Assembly (NCBI RefSeq): GCF_002868735.1
Contig: NZ_CP025611.1
Coordinates: 1,358,501-1,422,500, forward strand
Source: Niveispirillum cyanobacteriorum
GTDB taxonomy: Bacteria > Pseudomonadota > Alphaproteobacteria > Azospirillales > Azospirillaceae
DNA: 64,000 nt
Direction: 5' to 3'
The position numbers and the translations under genes are program-made. Below, one piece after another: positions 29,684 to 38,028 of this stretch (positions are counted from its first letter, which is position 1; each line of letters starts with the position of its first letter). The notes below the pieces were generated by a model. The model was given only the letters and a program-made list of their open reading frames with translations, ran no database searches and was not told where the DNA came from.

Positions 29684-31432
29684 CTACCCCATGGGCAGCA
29701 GCGACTTGTCCACCAGACCGGATTCCAGCATGGCATTGCACAGCTTGAAATAGGCGTCGCGGCGTTCGGTGGCGCCGGGGAAACGTTCCAGATAGTTCAG
29801 GATGAATTCCGGTCGCTTCAGCGCCTGGGTCAGCTGATCCGCAGCCAGTTGCCGCGCTCGCCCTTCCGGCAGGCCACCGCACAGTCGCACGATGGTCAGG
29901 ATACGGTCGGCGAACGGCATGGCCTGATTAGCCAGGATTTCCGTGCGGATACTGTCGAAGATGGCGCTGTCCAGGATTTCGGCCATTTCCCGCTTGGGTG
30001 CCGCCGGCATGCCGGACATCACGATGCGTCGGGCCATGGTGCCCAGCGTCTTGATCGCCTCCATCCGGTTGCCGACCTCGCGGATGAAATCCTCCGGCAC
30101 GATCAGGCTGCGCAGGTACGTTGCGATCTTCGCCTTCGGCGCATCGCCCGGCGCGGTTTCGGCCAGGGACAGAACCGTTTCCGCCTTGGTCACTGCCCCC
30201 CTAATGGGGCCGATCAGTTCGGACATCGCCTCCGGCTGGATCAAACGGTCGGCGCGCTGCGCCAGCGCCTCCAGCACCTCCTCATCCCGGGCCAGGGTCG
30301 GCGCGTGCTGGCGCAGATAGGTGATGACCTCGACCGTGGCCTCCATCTCATCCCGGATGCCCCGGTCGCTGCGCAGCGGCAGCCGGGAATGGAGATGACG
30401 CAACAGGCCCAGGCGCAGTTCGGCCAGGGTGCGGGGCAGCACCCCTTCGGACAGCAGCATGGACAGGGCCTTCACGCCCGCCGGCTGTTCCCCCTGCCCC
30501 GACCCCAGATTGCCGACATAAAGATCAACCGCGTTCAGCACCAGTTCCAGGCGCGTCTTCTCCTGTCCCGCCAGTTCCTTCAGCGCCAGGGGAGAGGCCA
30601 GGATTTCGGCGGCCAAGCTGTCCAGGACGCGCATCTCACGCAAGGACAGGTCCGGCGTGAACAGCTGAAACAGCCGATCCAGCTTCTCCACCCAGCTTTT
30701 GGCATCGGCGAGATGCGCAGCCACAGCGCGGTAAAGCGCCCGCGACAGCCCTTCCGGCAGGCCCTTATAGGCGGAAACGACTTCCAGCAGCCCGCCAGGA
30801 CCGATCTTGATGGGCGGGTTGCCCTTGGATTCCTTGACCAACGTCGCCAGACCATTGTCGGCGATGTTCATCAATTCCTTCATGCGCGACACGGCGGTCT
30901 GCTTGGTGCCCCGCACCTGTACAGAGGCGAGACGCTGCAAGGCACCCTGCACCGTCGTACCTGCCTGATCCAACACCCGGGCATGCACCTCGTAATTCAG
31001 GATTTCCAGCGGGGTCAGCCGTTTCTCATCCAGGAACTTTATGAAGAAGGTACGGAACATCTGGCGCTGGATATCGCCCATCAGGTCTTCAGGCTTATCG
31101 CACCACGACGCGTCCCGTCCCGGATTGGCCCGGGCCAGCGGGTCGACTTCCTGCACGCCATTGCGCAGGCGTTTCACCATGGTCACGGTGGTAACGAACT
31201 CATGGTCCTTATAGTCGGAACGGCGGACAAGGCGGATACCATCCACCTCATTGCGTTGAACCAGCATGGCAGCCGACGGTTCCAGCTGACGCAGGTCGGG
31301 CGACTCCCGCACCACCAGCCACAGGTCCGTGTGGAAACTGTGCAGTTCATAGACCGTCTGGACGGTACCGATGAGTTTCTGTTTGTCCACAGGCCAGGGC
31401 TCGATAAAACCATCTCGAACGCCGACCGTCAA
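29684..31432 (-). CDS. Unrecognised 582-residue helical protein
   Basis: I do not recognise a family. The protein is soluble-looking (no signal peptide or membrane helix) and mostly alpha-helical, with an N-terminal part rich in beta-like segments (about 1-95, TDLWLVVRES, DGIRLVRRS) and a long C-terminal array of amphipathic helices. The only in-frame start near the beginning is TTG 31432, which lacks a clear Shine-Dalgarno and overlaps the TGA of a 38-codon ORF in another frame (31429-31545). Either that ORF is a translationally coupled leader or the true N-terminus is frameshifted. Codon composition matches neighbouring genes. It lies downstream of a GNAT acetyltransferase gene. Confidence 0.75.
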   Translation of the reverse strand: MTVGVRDGFIEPWPVDKQKLIGTVQTVYELHSFHTDLWLVVRESPDLRQLEPSAAMLVQRNEVDGIRLVRRSDYKDHEFVTTVTMVKRLRNGVQEVDPLARANPGRDASWCDKPEDLMGDIQRQMFRTFFIKFLDEKRLTPLEILNYEVHARVLDQAGTTVQGALQRLASVQVRGTKQTAVSRMKELMNIADNGLATLVKESKGNPPIKIGPGGLLEVVSAYKGLPEGLSRALYRAVAAHLADAKSWVEKLDRLFQLFTPDLSLREMRVLDSLAAEILASPLALKELAGQEKTRLELVLNAVDLYVGNLGSGQGEQPAGVKALSMLLSEGVLPRTLAELRLGLLRHLHSRLPLRSDRGIRDEMEATVEVITYLRQHAPTLARDEEVLEALAQRADRLIQPEAMSELIGPIRGAVTKAETVLSLAETAPGDAPKAKIATYLRSLIVPEDFIREVGNRMEAIKTLGTMARRIVMSGMPAAPKREMAEILDSAIFDSIRTEILANQAMPFADRILTIVRLCGGLPEGRARQLAADQLTQALKRPEFILNYLERFPGATERRDAYFKLCNAMLESGLVDKSLLPMG

Positions 31433-31545
31433 ACCAACGGGGCGGCGCCAGCGGACGGCAAGTCTGAAAGCCGGGCTATCTTGCTCAATTCTCCATCCGG
31501 GGTAAACAGAGGAATAACGGACGGGTTGGATAGACCGAAAGGCAT
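31429..31545 (-). CDS. Possible 38-residue upstream ORF or frameshifted N-terminus of the 582-aa protein
   Basis: Begins MPFGLSNPSVIPLF and ends PSAGAAPLV with TGA inside TTGA, which also contains the TTG start of the next frame. A TATAAAT box lies only 5 nt before the ATG, which would suit a leaderless transcript. The peptide composition reads like ordinary protein, so it could be the missing N-terminus separated by a -1 shift. No second line of evidence is available. Confidence 0.4.
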   Translation of the reverse strand: MPFGLSNPSVIPLFTPDGELSKIARLSDLPSAGAAPLV

Positions 31546-31576
31546 AGGCGATTTATACCACCTATGCGCGTACCCA

Positions 31577-32014
31577 TCAGGCCTTTGCGGGCCGCCACAT
31601 GGCCCTTTCCGGCTTATCCAGTGCTGCAAAACCGAACTTTGCGTACAACCCGTGCGCGTCCGCCGTGAAAAGCAGGAATCGGCGCAAATCCGCCCATTCA
31701 GGACGGTTGACCACACTGTCCACCAGGAAGGTTCCAAGCCCCGCACCGCGCCGTTCCGGGTTTACCCAGACATCCGCCAGATAGGCGAAACTGGTGTGGT
31801 CCGTGATGACGCGGCAATAGCCGATTTGGAAACAATTGAAATCATAGAGGCCAACTGCCACCGAATGGCGTGCAGCCTGCTCGACTTTCGCGCGACTGAT
31901 TCCCGGTGACCAATAGCTGGATGCCAGGGCCGGATGGATAATATCGAAGTTCAGACGGGCCGGATCATTGCTGATGACATGCCCATCATCGCGGCGGATT
32001 TCCCAGATATCCAT
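31577..32014 (-). CDS. GNAT-family N-acetyltransferase (145 aa)
   Basis: A predicted acetyl-CoA-dependent acyltransferase of the cytoplasm. The acetyl-CoA loop is VNPERRGAGLG (motif A, about residues 87-97), followed by the HGLYAKFGF motif near 120. AGGAAGG precedes the ATG by about 5 nt. It is the last member of the decarboxylase/PhzF/LysE operon, 12 nt after the LysE gene, so it may acetylate the same small amine or amino acid. Substrate unknown. Confidence 0.88.
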   Translation of the reverse strand: MDIWEIRRDDGHVISNDPARLNFDIIHPALASSYWSPGISRAKVEQAARHSVAVGLYDFNCFQIGYCRVITDHTSFAYLADVWVNPERRGAGLGTFLVDSVVNRPEWADLRRFLLFTADAHGLYAKFGFAALDKPERAMWRPAKA

Positions 32015-32026
32015 GGCGCCCTTCCT

Positions 32027-32686
32027 TTATCGATTGATCGCCATATGAGCGGCAAGCCCGGCCAGGACTGATCCCATGACCATGCGCTGCACGCGCGCCC
32101 AAACCGGTTGCCCTGCCAGGAAGCAGGCGATGCCACCACCGATCAGGATGAAAATGGCATTCACCGACAGGCTGATACTGATCTGCACAGCGCCCAGTTC
32201 CAGACCCTGCGCCAGGACAGGCCCGCGCGCCGGATCAATGAATTGCGGCAAGAGCGACAGGTACAGCATCGCCGCCTTGGGGTTCAGCAGGTTGGTCACC
32301 AGTCCCATTGTGTAAAGGCGACGAGGGCTGTCGGGCGGCAGATCGCGAACTTGAAACGGGGAATGTCCGCCGGGACGCAGCGCGTTCCAGGCTAGCCACG
32401 CCAGATAGGCGGCGCCGGCCCAGCGGATGAGGTCGAAAGCCAGAGGTACGGCAGACAGCACCGCGGTCAGGCCCAAAACCGTCGCCGTCAGGAAGATGAC
32501 AAAGCCGGTCCCTACCCCCATCAGCGAGATCAGGCCGGCGCCGCGTCCCTGACAGATGGACCGGGAGACGAGATAGGCCATGTTGGGACCCGGCGTCAGC
32601 ACCATGCCAAGGCTCAGTGCCGCAAAGCCGCCTAGAACGGGCAGTGGCACCGGCAGAAGATTGCCAACCAAGCTGATGTCAAACAT
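32027..32686 (-). CDS. LysE-family amino-acid exporter (219 aa)
   Basis: Six-helix inner-membrane exporter of the LysE/RhtB family, with the signature SLGMVLTPGPNMAYLVSRS near residues 20-45 and NLLNPKAAMLYLSLLPQF near 140. ATG 32686 lies inside the end of the phzF-like gene (8-bp overlap) with GGAAGG upstream, so it is translationally coupled. Upstream in-frame codons read a neighbour in the wrong frame. Probably exports the product or substrate of the operon's decarboxylase/isomerase enzymes (inference). Confidence 0.92.
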   Translation of the reverse strand: MFDISLVGNLLPVPLPVLGGFAALSLGMVLTPGPNMAYLVSRSICQGRGAGLISLMGVGTGFVIFLTATVLGLTAVLSAVPLAFDLIRWAGAAYLAWLAWNALRPGGHSPFQVRDLPPDSPRRLYTMGLVTNLLNPKAAMLYLSLLPQFIDPARGPVLAQGLELGAVQISISLSVNAIFILIGGGIACFLAGQPVWARVQRMVMGSVLAGLAAHMAINR

Positions 32687-33467
32687 GGATCGTGCCTTCC
32701 AGATAAAGGACGGCGCGGCCCGCGATATGGACGCGGTCACCCAGCAGGCGGCAATGCAGCGTGCCGCCGCGCGCCGAAACCTGCCGCGCCTCCAGCACAT
32801 CCTTGTCTAGCCGTTCCGCCCAGTAGGGGATCAGGGTGCAATGGGCGGACCCGGTCACGGGGTCCTCCGGAATGCCATCCATGGGGGCGAAGAAGCGGGA
32901 CACGAGATCCACCCCCGGCTCATCCCCTGGCGCGGTCACGATGACCATGCGCCCCACCCCATTCAACAGGGTAAAATCGGGCGACAGGGCGCGAACTGTG
33001 GCCGCGTCCTTATAGACAACGAACCAGTCGCGGGCTGCCTGCACCAGTTCCGGTACCGGCCCACCAAGTCCCCTGACAAGGTCGGGGTGGATGTCGATAT
33101 CCTTCGGCGCGCGGTTCGGGAAATCCAGGGTGTAAAGCCCATCGGCAATGATCACGCGCAGGTCCCCCGCCACCTTGGTGCGGAACCGGATCTCGCTGAC
33201 ATCGGGATTGATGAAATTCTTGATGACGAACGCCGAGGCCAGGGTGGCATGGCCGCAAAGGTCAATCTCGTTGGCCGGCGTGAACCAGCGCACGAACCAC
33301 CCCTGGCCATCGCGCAGGATGAAGGCGGTTTCCGCCAGATTGTTCTCCACCGCGATGGATTGCATGACGGCGTCAGGCAGCCAGCTTTCCAGCGGGACCA
33401 CGGCGGCGGGATTACCCCCGAACAGAGTGTCGGTAAAGGCATCGACCTGATAGAGCGGCAGACGCAT
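32679..33467 (-). CDS. PhzF-family isomerase/epimerase-like protein (262 aa)
   Basis: A diaminopimelate-epimerase-fold enzyme of the PhzF family; characterised members isomerise trans-2,3-dihydro-3-hydroxyanthranilate, but most have unknown substrates. It begins MRLPLYQVDAFTDTLFGGNPAAVV, the family's opening, with the conserved glutamate in NNLAETAFI (about residue 45) and DPVTGSAHC near 210. ATG 33467 has AGGA 7 nt upstream. It lies 22 nt after the PLP decarboxylase gene and overlaps the LysE gene. No other phenazine genes are present, so phenazine synthesis is not suggested. Confidence 0.9.
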   Translation of the reverse strand: MRLPLYQVDAFTDTLFGGNPAAVVPLESWLPDAVMQSIAVENNLAETAFILRDGQGWFVRWFTPANEIDLCGHATLASAFVIKNFINPDVSEIRFRTKVAGDLRVIIADGLYTLDFPNRAPKDIDIHPDLVRGLGGPVPELVQAARDWFVVYKDAATVRALSPDFTLLNGVGRMVIVTAPGDEPGVDLVSRFFAPMDGIPEDPVTGSAHCTLIPYWAERLDKDVLEARQVSARGGTLHCRLLGDRVHIAGRAVLYLEGTIHV

Positions 33468-33489
33468 GATGGGTTCCTCGAAGATGGCT

Positions 33490-34851
33490 TCAGACAGTTT
33501 CGCGTAAATGCGCCAGAACGGCGATGGCGTGATCAATCTCCGCCTCCCCCGTGCGCCAGCTGGAGACGGACAGGCGGGCGGCGGGACGCCCACGCCAGAC
33601 GGTGGGACCGAACCAGATCTCGCCCGATGCCTCCGCCGCCTTGCGGATGCGGGCCAGATGAGTGCCATCATCGGTGTCGCCCGCCACCCGGATCAGCACC
33701 TGGTTCAGGACGACACGGTTCAGCACCTCGAACCCCGTGGCGCGCAGCCCGTCGGCCAGGCGGCGGGCCAGGGCGCGGTGGCGGTCCACCATCGCCGATA
33801 TACCCTCCACGCCCAGGGTACGCAGGGCCGCCCAGATGGGAATGCCCCTCGCCCGGCGGGAGAATTCCAAGGTCAGGTTCTTCTGCGCAAACGGATCGGC
33901 GGTGGCATAGGCCGCGTCGCTGTTCATGGCGGCGGCCAGGGCGTGGCCATCGCGGCAGATGGCGATGGCACCGTCATAGGGGGTATTCAGCCATTTATGG
34001 CCATCGGTGGTCCAACTGTCCGCACCCTCCACCCCGGCAGTGAGGCGCATGGCATCCGATGACAGCCGTGCCCACAGGCCGAAGGCGCCATCAACATGTA
34101 CCCAGGCACCAGCGACCCGCGCGGCCCGGATCAGGGGGATGAAGGGATCGAATTCGCCCATATTCACCTCTCCCGCCTGCAAACACAGGATCGTGCTGTC
34201 ATCCAGGGGCGGCAGACGGTCAGGATCGATCCGGCCAAATTCATCGGTGGGCGCGATGATCAGGTTATCCAGGCCGAAACCAAGCACCCGCAAAGCCTTG
34301 CGCACCGTGATATGCACCGTCTCCGACACTACCACCCGGATGGGCGGCGCGCCGGCGAGCCCCTGACGATCAAAATCCCAGCCCTTGCGTGCCAGCAGCG
34401 ACCGGCGCGCCGCCGCTAGACAGGCCAGACCACAGGCGGTTGCCGACGTGCCGAACCCCACCGCCGCCTCACGCGGCAGGTCCAGCGCCTCCAGCAGCCA
34501 GTCACCCGCCTGCCGTTCCAGCACAGCCGCCACCGGTGAATTGTCATAGGAAGAGGCGCATTGATCCCAGGCCAGCATCAGCCGTTCCGCTGCCGCCGCT
34601 ACCGGCAGTGCCGCCCCGATGACAAAGCCGAAATAGCGCGGACCATTGCTGGTCACGGTCGCAGGACCGCCGACACCATCGAGCATGGCCAGCGTTTCCT
34701 CGGCTGGACGACCCCGATAGGGCAACGGCTCCGCGAATGCTGACAAGCCGTCCAACGCCGATTGATCTGGAAAGACCCGGCGACCGGCCACGCCGCCGAG
34801 ATAAGCGGCGGCGCGGCTATCGGCATCGCGGATCAACGAAAGTTCGTCCAT
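33490..34851 (-). CDS. Group II PLP-dependent decarboxylase (453 aa)
   Basis: A fold-type I PLP enzyme of the DOPA/tryptophan/glutamate decarboxylase group. The PLP lysine is in TTDGHKWLN, with VHVDGAFGLWA upstream (the Asp that contacts the pyridine nitrogen) and GFGTSATACGLACLAAAR near residue 130. ATG 34851 has AGGGA 5 nt upstream. Substrate cannot be assigned: aromatic or acidic amino acids, or a non-decarboxylating lyase role, all fit. It leads the operon with phzF-like, lysE and GNAT genes. ACAAT repeats upstream match those beside the MocR regulator at 35837, suggesting shared control. Confidence 0.9.
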   Translation of the reverse strand: MDELSLIRDADSRAAAYLGGVAGRRVFPDQSALDGLSAFAEPLPYRGRPAEETLAMLDGVGGPATVTSNGPRYFGFVIGAALPVAAAAERLMLAWDQCASSYDNSPVAAVLERQAGDWLLEALDLPREAAVGFGTSATACGLACLAAARRSLLARKGWDFDRQGLAGAPPIRVVVSETVHITVRKALRVLGFGLDNLIIAPTDEFGRIDPDRLPPLDDSTILCLQAGEVNMGEFDPFIPLIRAARVAGAWVHVDGAFGLWARLSSDAMRLTAGVEGADSWTTDGHKWLNTPYDGAIAICRDGHALAAAMNSDAAYATADPFAQKNLTLEFSRRARGIPIWAALRTLGVEGISAMVDRHRALARRLADGLRATGFEVLNRVVLNQVLIRVAGDTDDGTHLARIRKAAEASGEIWFGPTVWRGRPAARLSVSSWRTGEAEIDHAIAVLAHLRETV

Positions 34852-34872
34852 GATTGTCCCTGTCGCAGGGGG

Positions 34873-34918
34873 AACGTCACCCGTAGGCGACACAATCAAC
34901 AGGTACAATCAGGACAAT
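34873..34918. promoter_or_regulatory. Candidate MocR operator upstream of the decarboxylase operon
   Basis: AACGTCACCC (34873-34882) matches 8 of 10 positions of the ATTGTCACCC element beside the regulator gene. CACAATCA, TACAATCA and GGACAAT follow at 34891, 34904 and 34912, giving a 13-bp direct repeat. The sites lie 22-67 bp upstream of the decarboxylase ATG. Confidence 0.5.
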
Positions 34919-34956
34919 GGACACTCAATGACGATATTGTATCCATAACAAGATCG

Positions 34957-35559
34957 TCATATCAGCAGCAGCAAAGCACTAGCTGCAGTGGCGAGGCCCA
35001 GGGCACCGTTAAACAGGCGCAGACGGCGGTCATCCCGCAACCAGCGGCCCATGGCTTGGCCAAACAGGACCCAGACAAGGGTCCAGGGCATGCCCACCAC
35101 CAGGAACATGCCGGTGACGGTTACGATGCTTCCCACCTCCCCTAGTGCCGGCATGCGGTAAATGGCATGGACGGACAGGGCCATGGCCAGACCCTTGGGA
35201 TTGATGAACTGGAATGCCGCGGCCTGCAGGAAGGTCAGGGGTGCGGCGCGTGATCCCGCCTCCGGACGGCCCGCCGTTCCGATCCTCCAGGACAGGTAAA
35301 GCATATAGGCCACGCCGGCATATTTCAGGATTGGCTCCAAGATCGGCACGGCGCGCATCAATGCCTCCCCGCCAATACCGGCCAAAAGCAGCAGGGAACC
35401 GAAGCCGACGACAATGCCCAGAATATTCGGCACCGTACGGCGTACGCCAAAGGTGGCGCCACTGGCGGCCAGGATCATGTTGTTGGGGCCCGGTGTGACG
35501 GAAGTGGCGACGCAATAGGCCGCCAGGGCCAGCAGGGTTCCGTTCAGGCTGTTTTCCAT
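34957..35559 (-). CDS. Second LysE-family exporter (200 aa)
   Basis: Inner-membrane amino-acid exporter with six predicted helices. Family signature ATSVTPGPNNMILAASGATFG lies near residues 17-37 and FQFINPKGLAMALSVHA near 115. ATG 35559 is chosen because GGAGGG lies about 6 nt upstream. It is divergent from the MocR regulator; the strong inverted repeat at 35578-35601 sits 19 nt upstream of its start, so it is the most direct candidate target of that regulator. Different subgroup from the LysE protein at 32027. Confidence 0.92.
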   Translation of the reverse strand: MENSLNGTLLALAAYCVATSVTPGPNNMILAASGATFGVRRTVPNILGIVVGFGSLLLLAGIGGEALMRAVPILEPILKYAGVAYMLYLSWRIGTAGRPEAGSRAAPLTFLQAAAFQFINPKGLAMALSVHAIYRMPALGEVGSIVTVTGMFLVVGMPWTLVWVLFGQAMGRWLRDDRRLRLFNGALGLATAASALLLLI

Positions 35560-35577
35560 CACGCACCCTCCATGTAT

Positions 35578-35624
35578 GGGTGACAATCACCATTGTCACC
35601 CTTGCCTTGCGTGAATTGTCACCC
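35578..35624. promoter_or_regulatory. Operator-like palindrome plus third half-site (GGGTGACAAT / ATTGTCACCC)
   Basis: GGGTGACAAT (35578-35587) and ATTGTCACCC (35592-35601) form a perfect 10-bp inverted repeat with a 4-bp spacer. An identical ATTGTCACCC recurs at 35615-35624, 23 bp from the second arm (about two helical turns). It lies in the divergent region between a LysE gene and a MocR-type regulator, as expected for the operator of such a regulator. Confidence 0.75.
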
Positions 35625-35675
35625 TGTATCGCAGAATTGCCGGGTTGATCACGCCGTCTCTTCTGGATATTTTGA

Positions 35676-35735
35676 GGACAATCAGGCGTCAATGTGCGGA
35701 TTGTTCCTGGCACCCATGCGACAAAGGGGGACAAT
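35676..35735. promoter_or_regulatory. Additional GGACAAT half-sites near the MocR start
   Basis: GGACAAT occurs at 35676-35682 and GGGACAAT at 35728-35735, with GGGGACAAA close behind. They repeat the core of the 35578-35624 sites in the same intergenic region, on the regulator-proximal side, and may mediate autoregulation. Confidence 0.45.
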
Positions 35736-35836
35736 TTCCGCCATGACGGGGACAAACCCGGTTACGCCGGGTGCTTTCGACACCTAAATCCGATGATCGT
35801 CCGTGGTCACCGGGATCTGGATTGAGGATGCGCGCC

Positions 35837-37258
35837 ATGAATCAGCCCGCCACCGTCCGCTGGCAGCCCGCCATCGCCCACCGTCCGGGCCCACTTTATC
35901 GCGCCATCGCGGCAGCCCTGGCGGAGGATATCGCCAACGGGACCCTGCCGCCCGGCACCCGCCTGCCCACCCACCGTGATCTGGCCTGGGACCTGAAGGT
36001 TACTGTCGGCACTATCACGCGGGCCTACCAGGAGGCTGAACGTCAGGGCTTGATCGGTGGCGAAGTCGGGCGCGGCACCTTTGTGCGTGACCCCCGCCGC
36101 CTGACAGAGCCGGTGGCGGACACAGGCGGCACCCTGATGGAGATGAATGTTGGCCTGATCGACCTGTCGGTAAATGCCACAGCCCTGTGGCCCGACGCGG
36201 GTGCCCTGACGGCAGCAACGCAGGCCGTGGCGCAACGGCCCGATCTGGTGGCCCTTATGTCCTATCAGACCCCGCTGGGCCATCCGCGCCTGCGCGCCGC
36301 CATTGCCGACTGGCTGGCCGACAGCGCCAACATGCATGTGGCCCCCGAACAGGTGCTGCTGGCCGTCGGCGGCCAGGGGGCCATGCTGACGGCCCTGTCC
36401 GCCGTTACGCGGCCGGGCGATACGCTGCTGGTGGAACAGTTGACCTATACCGGATTGCGGGCGGTGGCGCTGCATCTGGGGCTGCGGCTGGTGCCAGTGG
36501 CCATGGACGCCCACGGCCTGCTGCCCGACGCCGTGGAACAGGCGGCCCGCGCCCATGGCGCCCACGCGCTCTACTGCATGCCGACATTGCAGAACCCGAC
36601 GACGGCCACCCTGTCCCTGGACCGCCGTCGCGCGCTGGTCGATGTGGCGCGGCGCATCGGGTTGATGATCATCGAGGATGATGTCTATGGCTTCCTGAAG
36701 CAGCCGGCACCGCCGACCCTGTACAGCCTGGGGCCAGATGTGACGCTGTATATCAGCAGCCTGTCCAAGTCGTTGTTCCCCGGCCTGCGCACGGGCTATG
36801 TGGTGGGGCCGCGCCCGCTGTTTGACCGGCTGGCCACGATCCTGCGCGCCACCGTCCTGGCCCCGGCGCATCTGGGCGTCGTGGTTGCAGCCGAACTGAT
36901 CGACAGTGGGGAGGCGGTGCGCATCGCCCAGCGTCGGCGCGCCCTGGTGGCCGAACGTCAGGCCCTGGCCCGGTCGGTCCTGTCAGGCCTGGATCTAACT
37001 GGTTCAGACCACGCCGTAACCCATCTCTGGCTGCCCCTTCCGGAAAACGTGCGGCGGGAGGAGCTGGTGCGCGGCGCCCTGGAACGCGGGGTGAAGATTA
37101 CGTCTGCCGACGGTTTCAGCCCCGGCAAGGGCGAGGTGCAGAATGCGGTGCGCATCTGCCTGTTGGGCGTGGACCATGCCAGCCAGTTGGAAAAGGGCCT
37201 GTCCGTGGTGGAAAGCCTGATCAGCAACCCGGTCGCCACCAGTGCAGCCTGGGTTTAA
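35837..37258 (+). CDS. MocR/PdxR-family transcription regulator (GntR HTH + aminotransferase fold, 473 aa)
   Basis: An N-terminal GntR winged helix (about residues 15-85, with TRLPTHRDLAWDLKVTVGTITRAYQEAERQGLI) is fused to a class I aminotransferase-like domain that binds PLP. The Schiff-base lysine is K311 in SSLSKSLFPGLRTGY. ATG 35837 is chosen because GAGG lies 9 nt upstream; ATG 35828 touches it. MocR proteins sense PLP-amine adducts and control PLP, GABA, taurine or amino-acid export genes. Here the likely targets are the divergent LysE gene and the decarboxylase operon. Its TAA and the stop of the convergent gene lie in one GGTTTAAACC palindrome. Confidence 0.93.
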   Translation: MNQPATVRWQPAIAHRPGPLYRAIAAALAEDIANGTLPPGTRLPTHRDLAWDLKVTVGTITRAYQEAERQGLIGGEVGRGTFVRDPRRLTEPVADTGGTLMEMNVGLIDLSVNATALWPDAGALTAATQAVAQRPDLVALMSYQTPLGHPRLRAAIADWLADSANMHVAPEQVLLAVGGQGAMLTALSAVTRPGDTLLVEQLTYTGLRAVALHLGLRLVPVAMDAHGLLPDAVEQAARAHGAHALYCMPTLQNPTTATLSLDRRRALVDVARRIGLMIIEDDVYGFLKQPAPPTLYSLGPDVTLYISSLSKSLFPGLRTGYVVGPRPLFDRLATILRATVLAPAHLGVVVAAELIDSGEAVRIAQRRRALVAERQALARSVLSGLDLTGSDHAVTHLWLPLPENVRREELVRGALERGVKITSADGFSPGKGEVQNAVRICLLGVDHASQLEKGLSVVESLISNPVATSAAWV

Positions 37259-38028
37259 ACCGACAGCAGCCGTTCCGCCAGTTCCACATCCGCCGCCTTG
37301 TCCACATCGACGGCCGCCAGACCGAAGGGCATTTCCACAACCCCTGCCCTGGCCCCCGTGATGCGACCCAAGCGCGCCAGGGCGGCGGTCAGGGTCAGGC
37401 GGCCCAGCATGAACCGCAGGATCGACAGCGGGCCCAGCAGGCGGATCATGCGCAGCGGGTGTTTGCGCTGGGCCTCCACCTGCCGCCAGATTTGCGCCAC
37501 ACCAGCGGCAGCGGGGGTGCGGAAGGCGAACATATTGCAGCCGGAGAAGGCCCCGTCGGCAAAGCGCAGATAGGTGCGCTTCGTCTCCGGCACCGCCGAC
37601 TGGATCACGCTGTCACGCGCCAAACCGACGCAGACATCGCTGCCGTCCGGCAGATGCGTCAGGAAATGATCCACCCATTCCGGGCGCAGCAGCGCATGGT
37701 CTGCCGTGGTCACGAACAGCGGCGTGCCCAGCGCCTCCAGTGCTGCCGACACGCTGCGGCTGGGGCTGCCTTCTGCCGGCAGCAAGGCGATGCGCCCACC
37801 AGCTAGCAGCAGGCCCAATTCCGGGTGCTGTTCCACCAGTTCAGGCCGCTCGATGGCGATATGGATCATACCGACGCTGGGCGACGCGATCAGCGCCCGC
37901 ACCACACGCACCAGCATGGGCACGCCTGCAATGGGGGCGAAGGCCTTGTGGCTGACGCCCATCAGCTTGGCCACCGGGTCCTCCGGCCCGCGCGATCCCG
38001 CCAGGACCAGCGTGTCCATCGGCGTCAC
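37255..38028 (-). CDS. MobA-like nucleotidyltransferase (257 aa)
   Basis: A Rossmann-type NTP transferase. The N-terminal LVLAGSRGPEDPVAKLMGVSHKAFAPIAGVPMLV replaces the usual LAGGxSxRMGxxK loop, and TTADHALLRPEW supplies the metal-binding aspartate region (about 100). It is coupled to the acyltransferase gene upstream: GTG 38028 overlaps its TGA (GTGA); ATG 38019 is the alternative start. Last gene of the minus-strand sphingolipid operon. It probably activates a headgroup precursor with CTP or GTP (inference). Substrate unproven. Confidence 0.82.
   Translation of the reverse strand: MTPMDTLVLAGSRGPEDPVAKLMGVSHKAFAPIAGVPMLVRVVRALIASPSVGMIHIAIERPELVEQHPELGLLLAGGRIALLPAEGSPSRSVSAALEALGTPLFVTTADHALLRPEWVDHFLTHLPDGSDVCVGLARDSVIQSAVPETKRTYLRFADGAFSGCNMFAFRTPAAAGVAQIWRQVEAQRKHPLRMIRLLGPLSILRFMLGRLTLTAALARLGRITGARAGVVEMPFGLAAVDVDKAADVELAERLLSV

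Noticed and set aside
29531-31909. 792-codon plus-strand ORF opposite the 582-aa protein and GNAT gene
   Set aside because: No recognisable domain and antisense-like composition; the opposite GNAT gene is clear and its strand neighbours are consistent.
32679-33467. Phenazine biosynthesis locus
   Set aside because: Only a PhzF-family protein is present, with none of the other phz genes; the family is mostly of unrelated function.
33508-34062. Plus-strand ORFs opposite the PLP decarboxylase
   Set aside because: Shadow frames of a gene with clear PLP motifs; no Shine-Dalgarno or domain.
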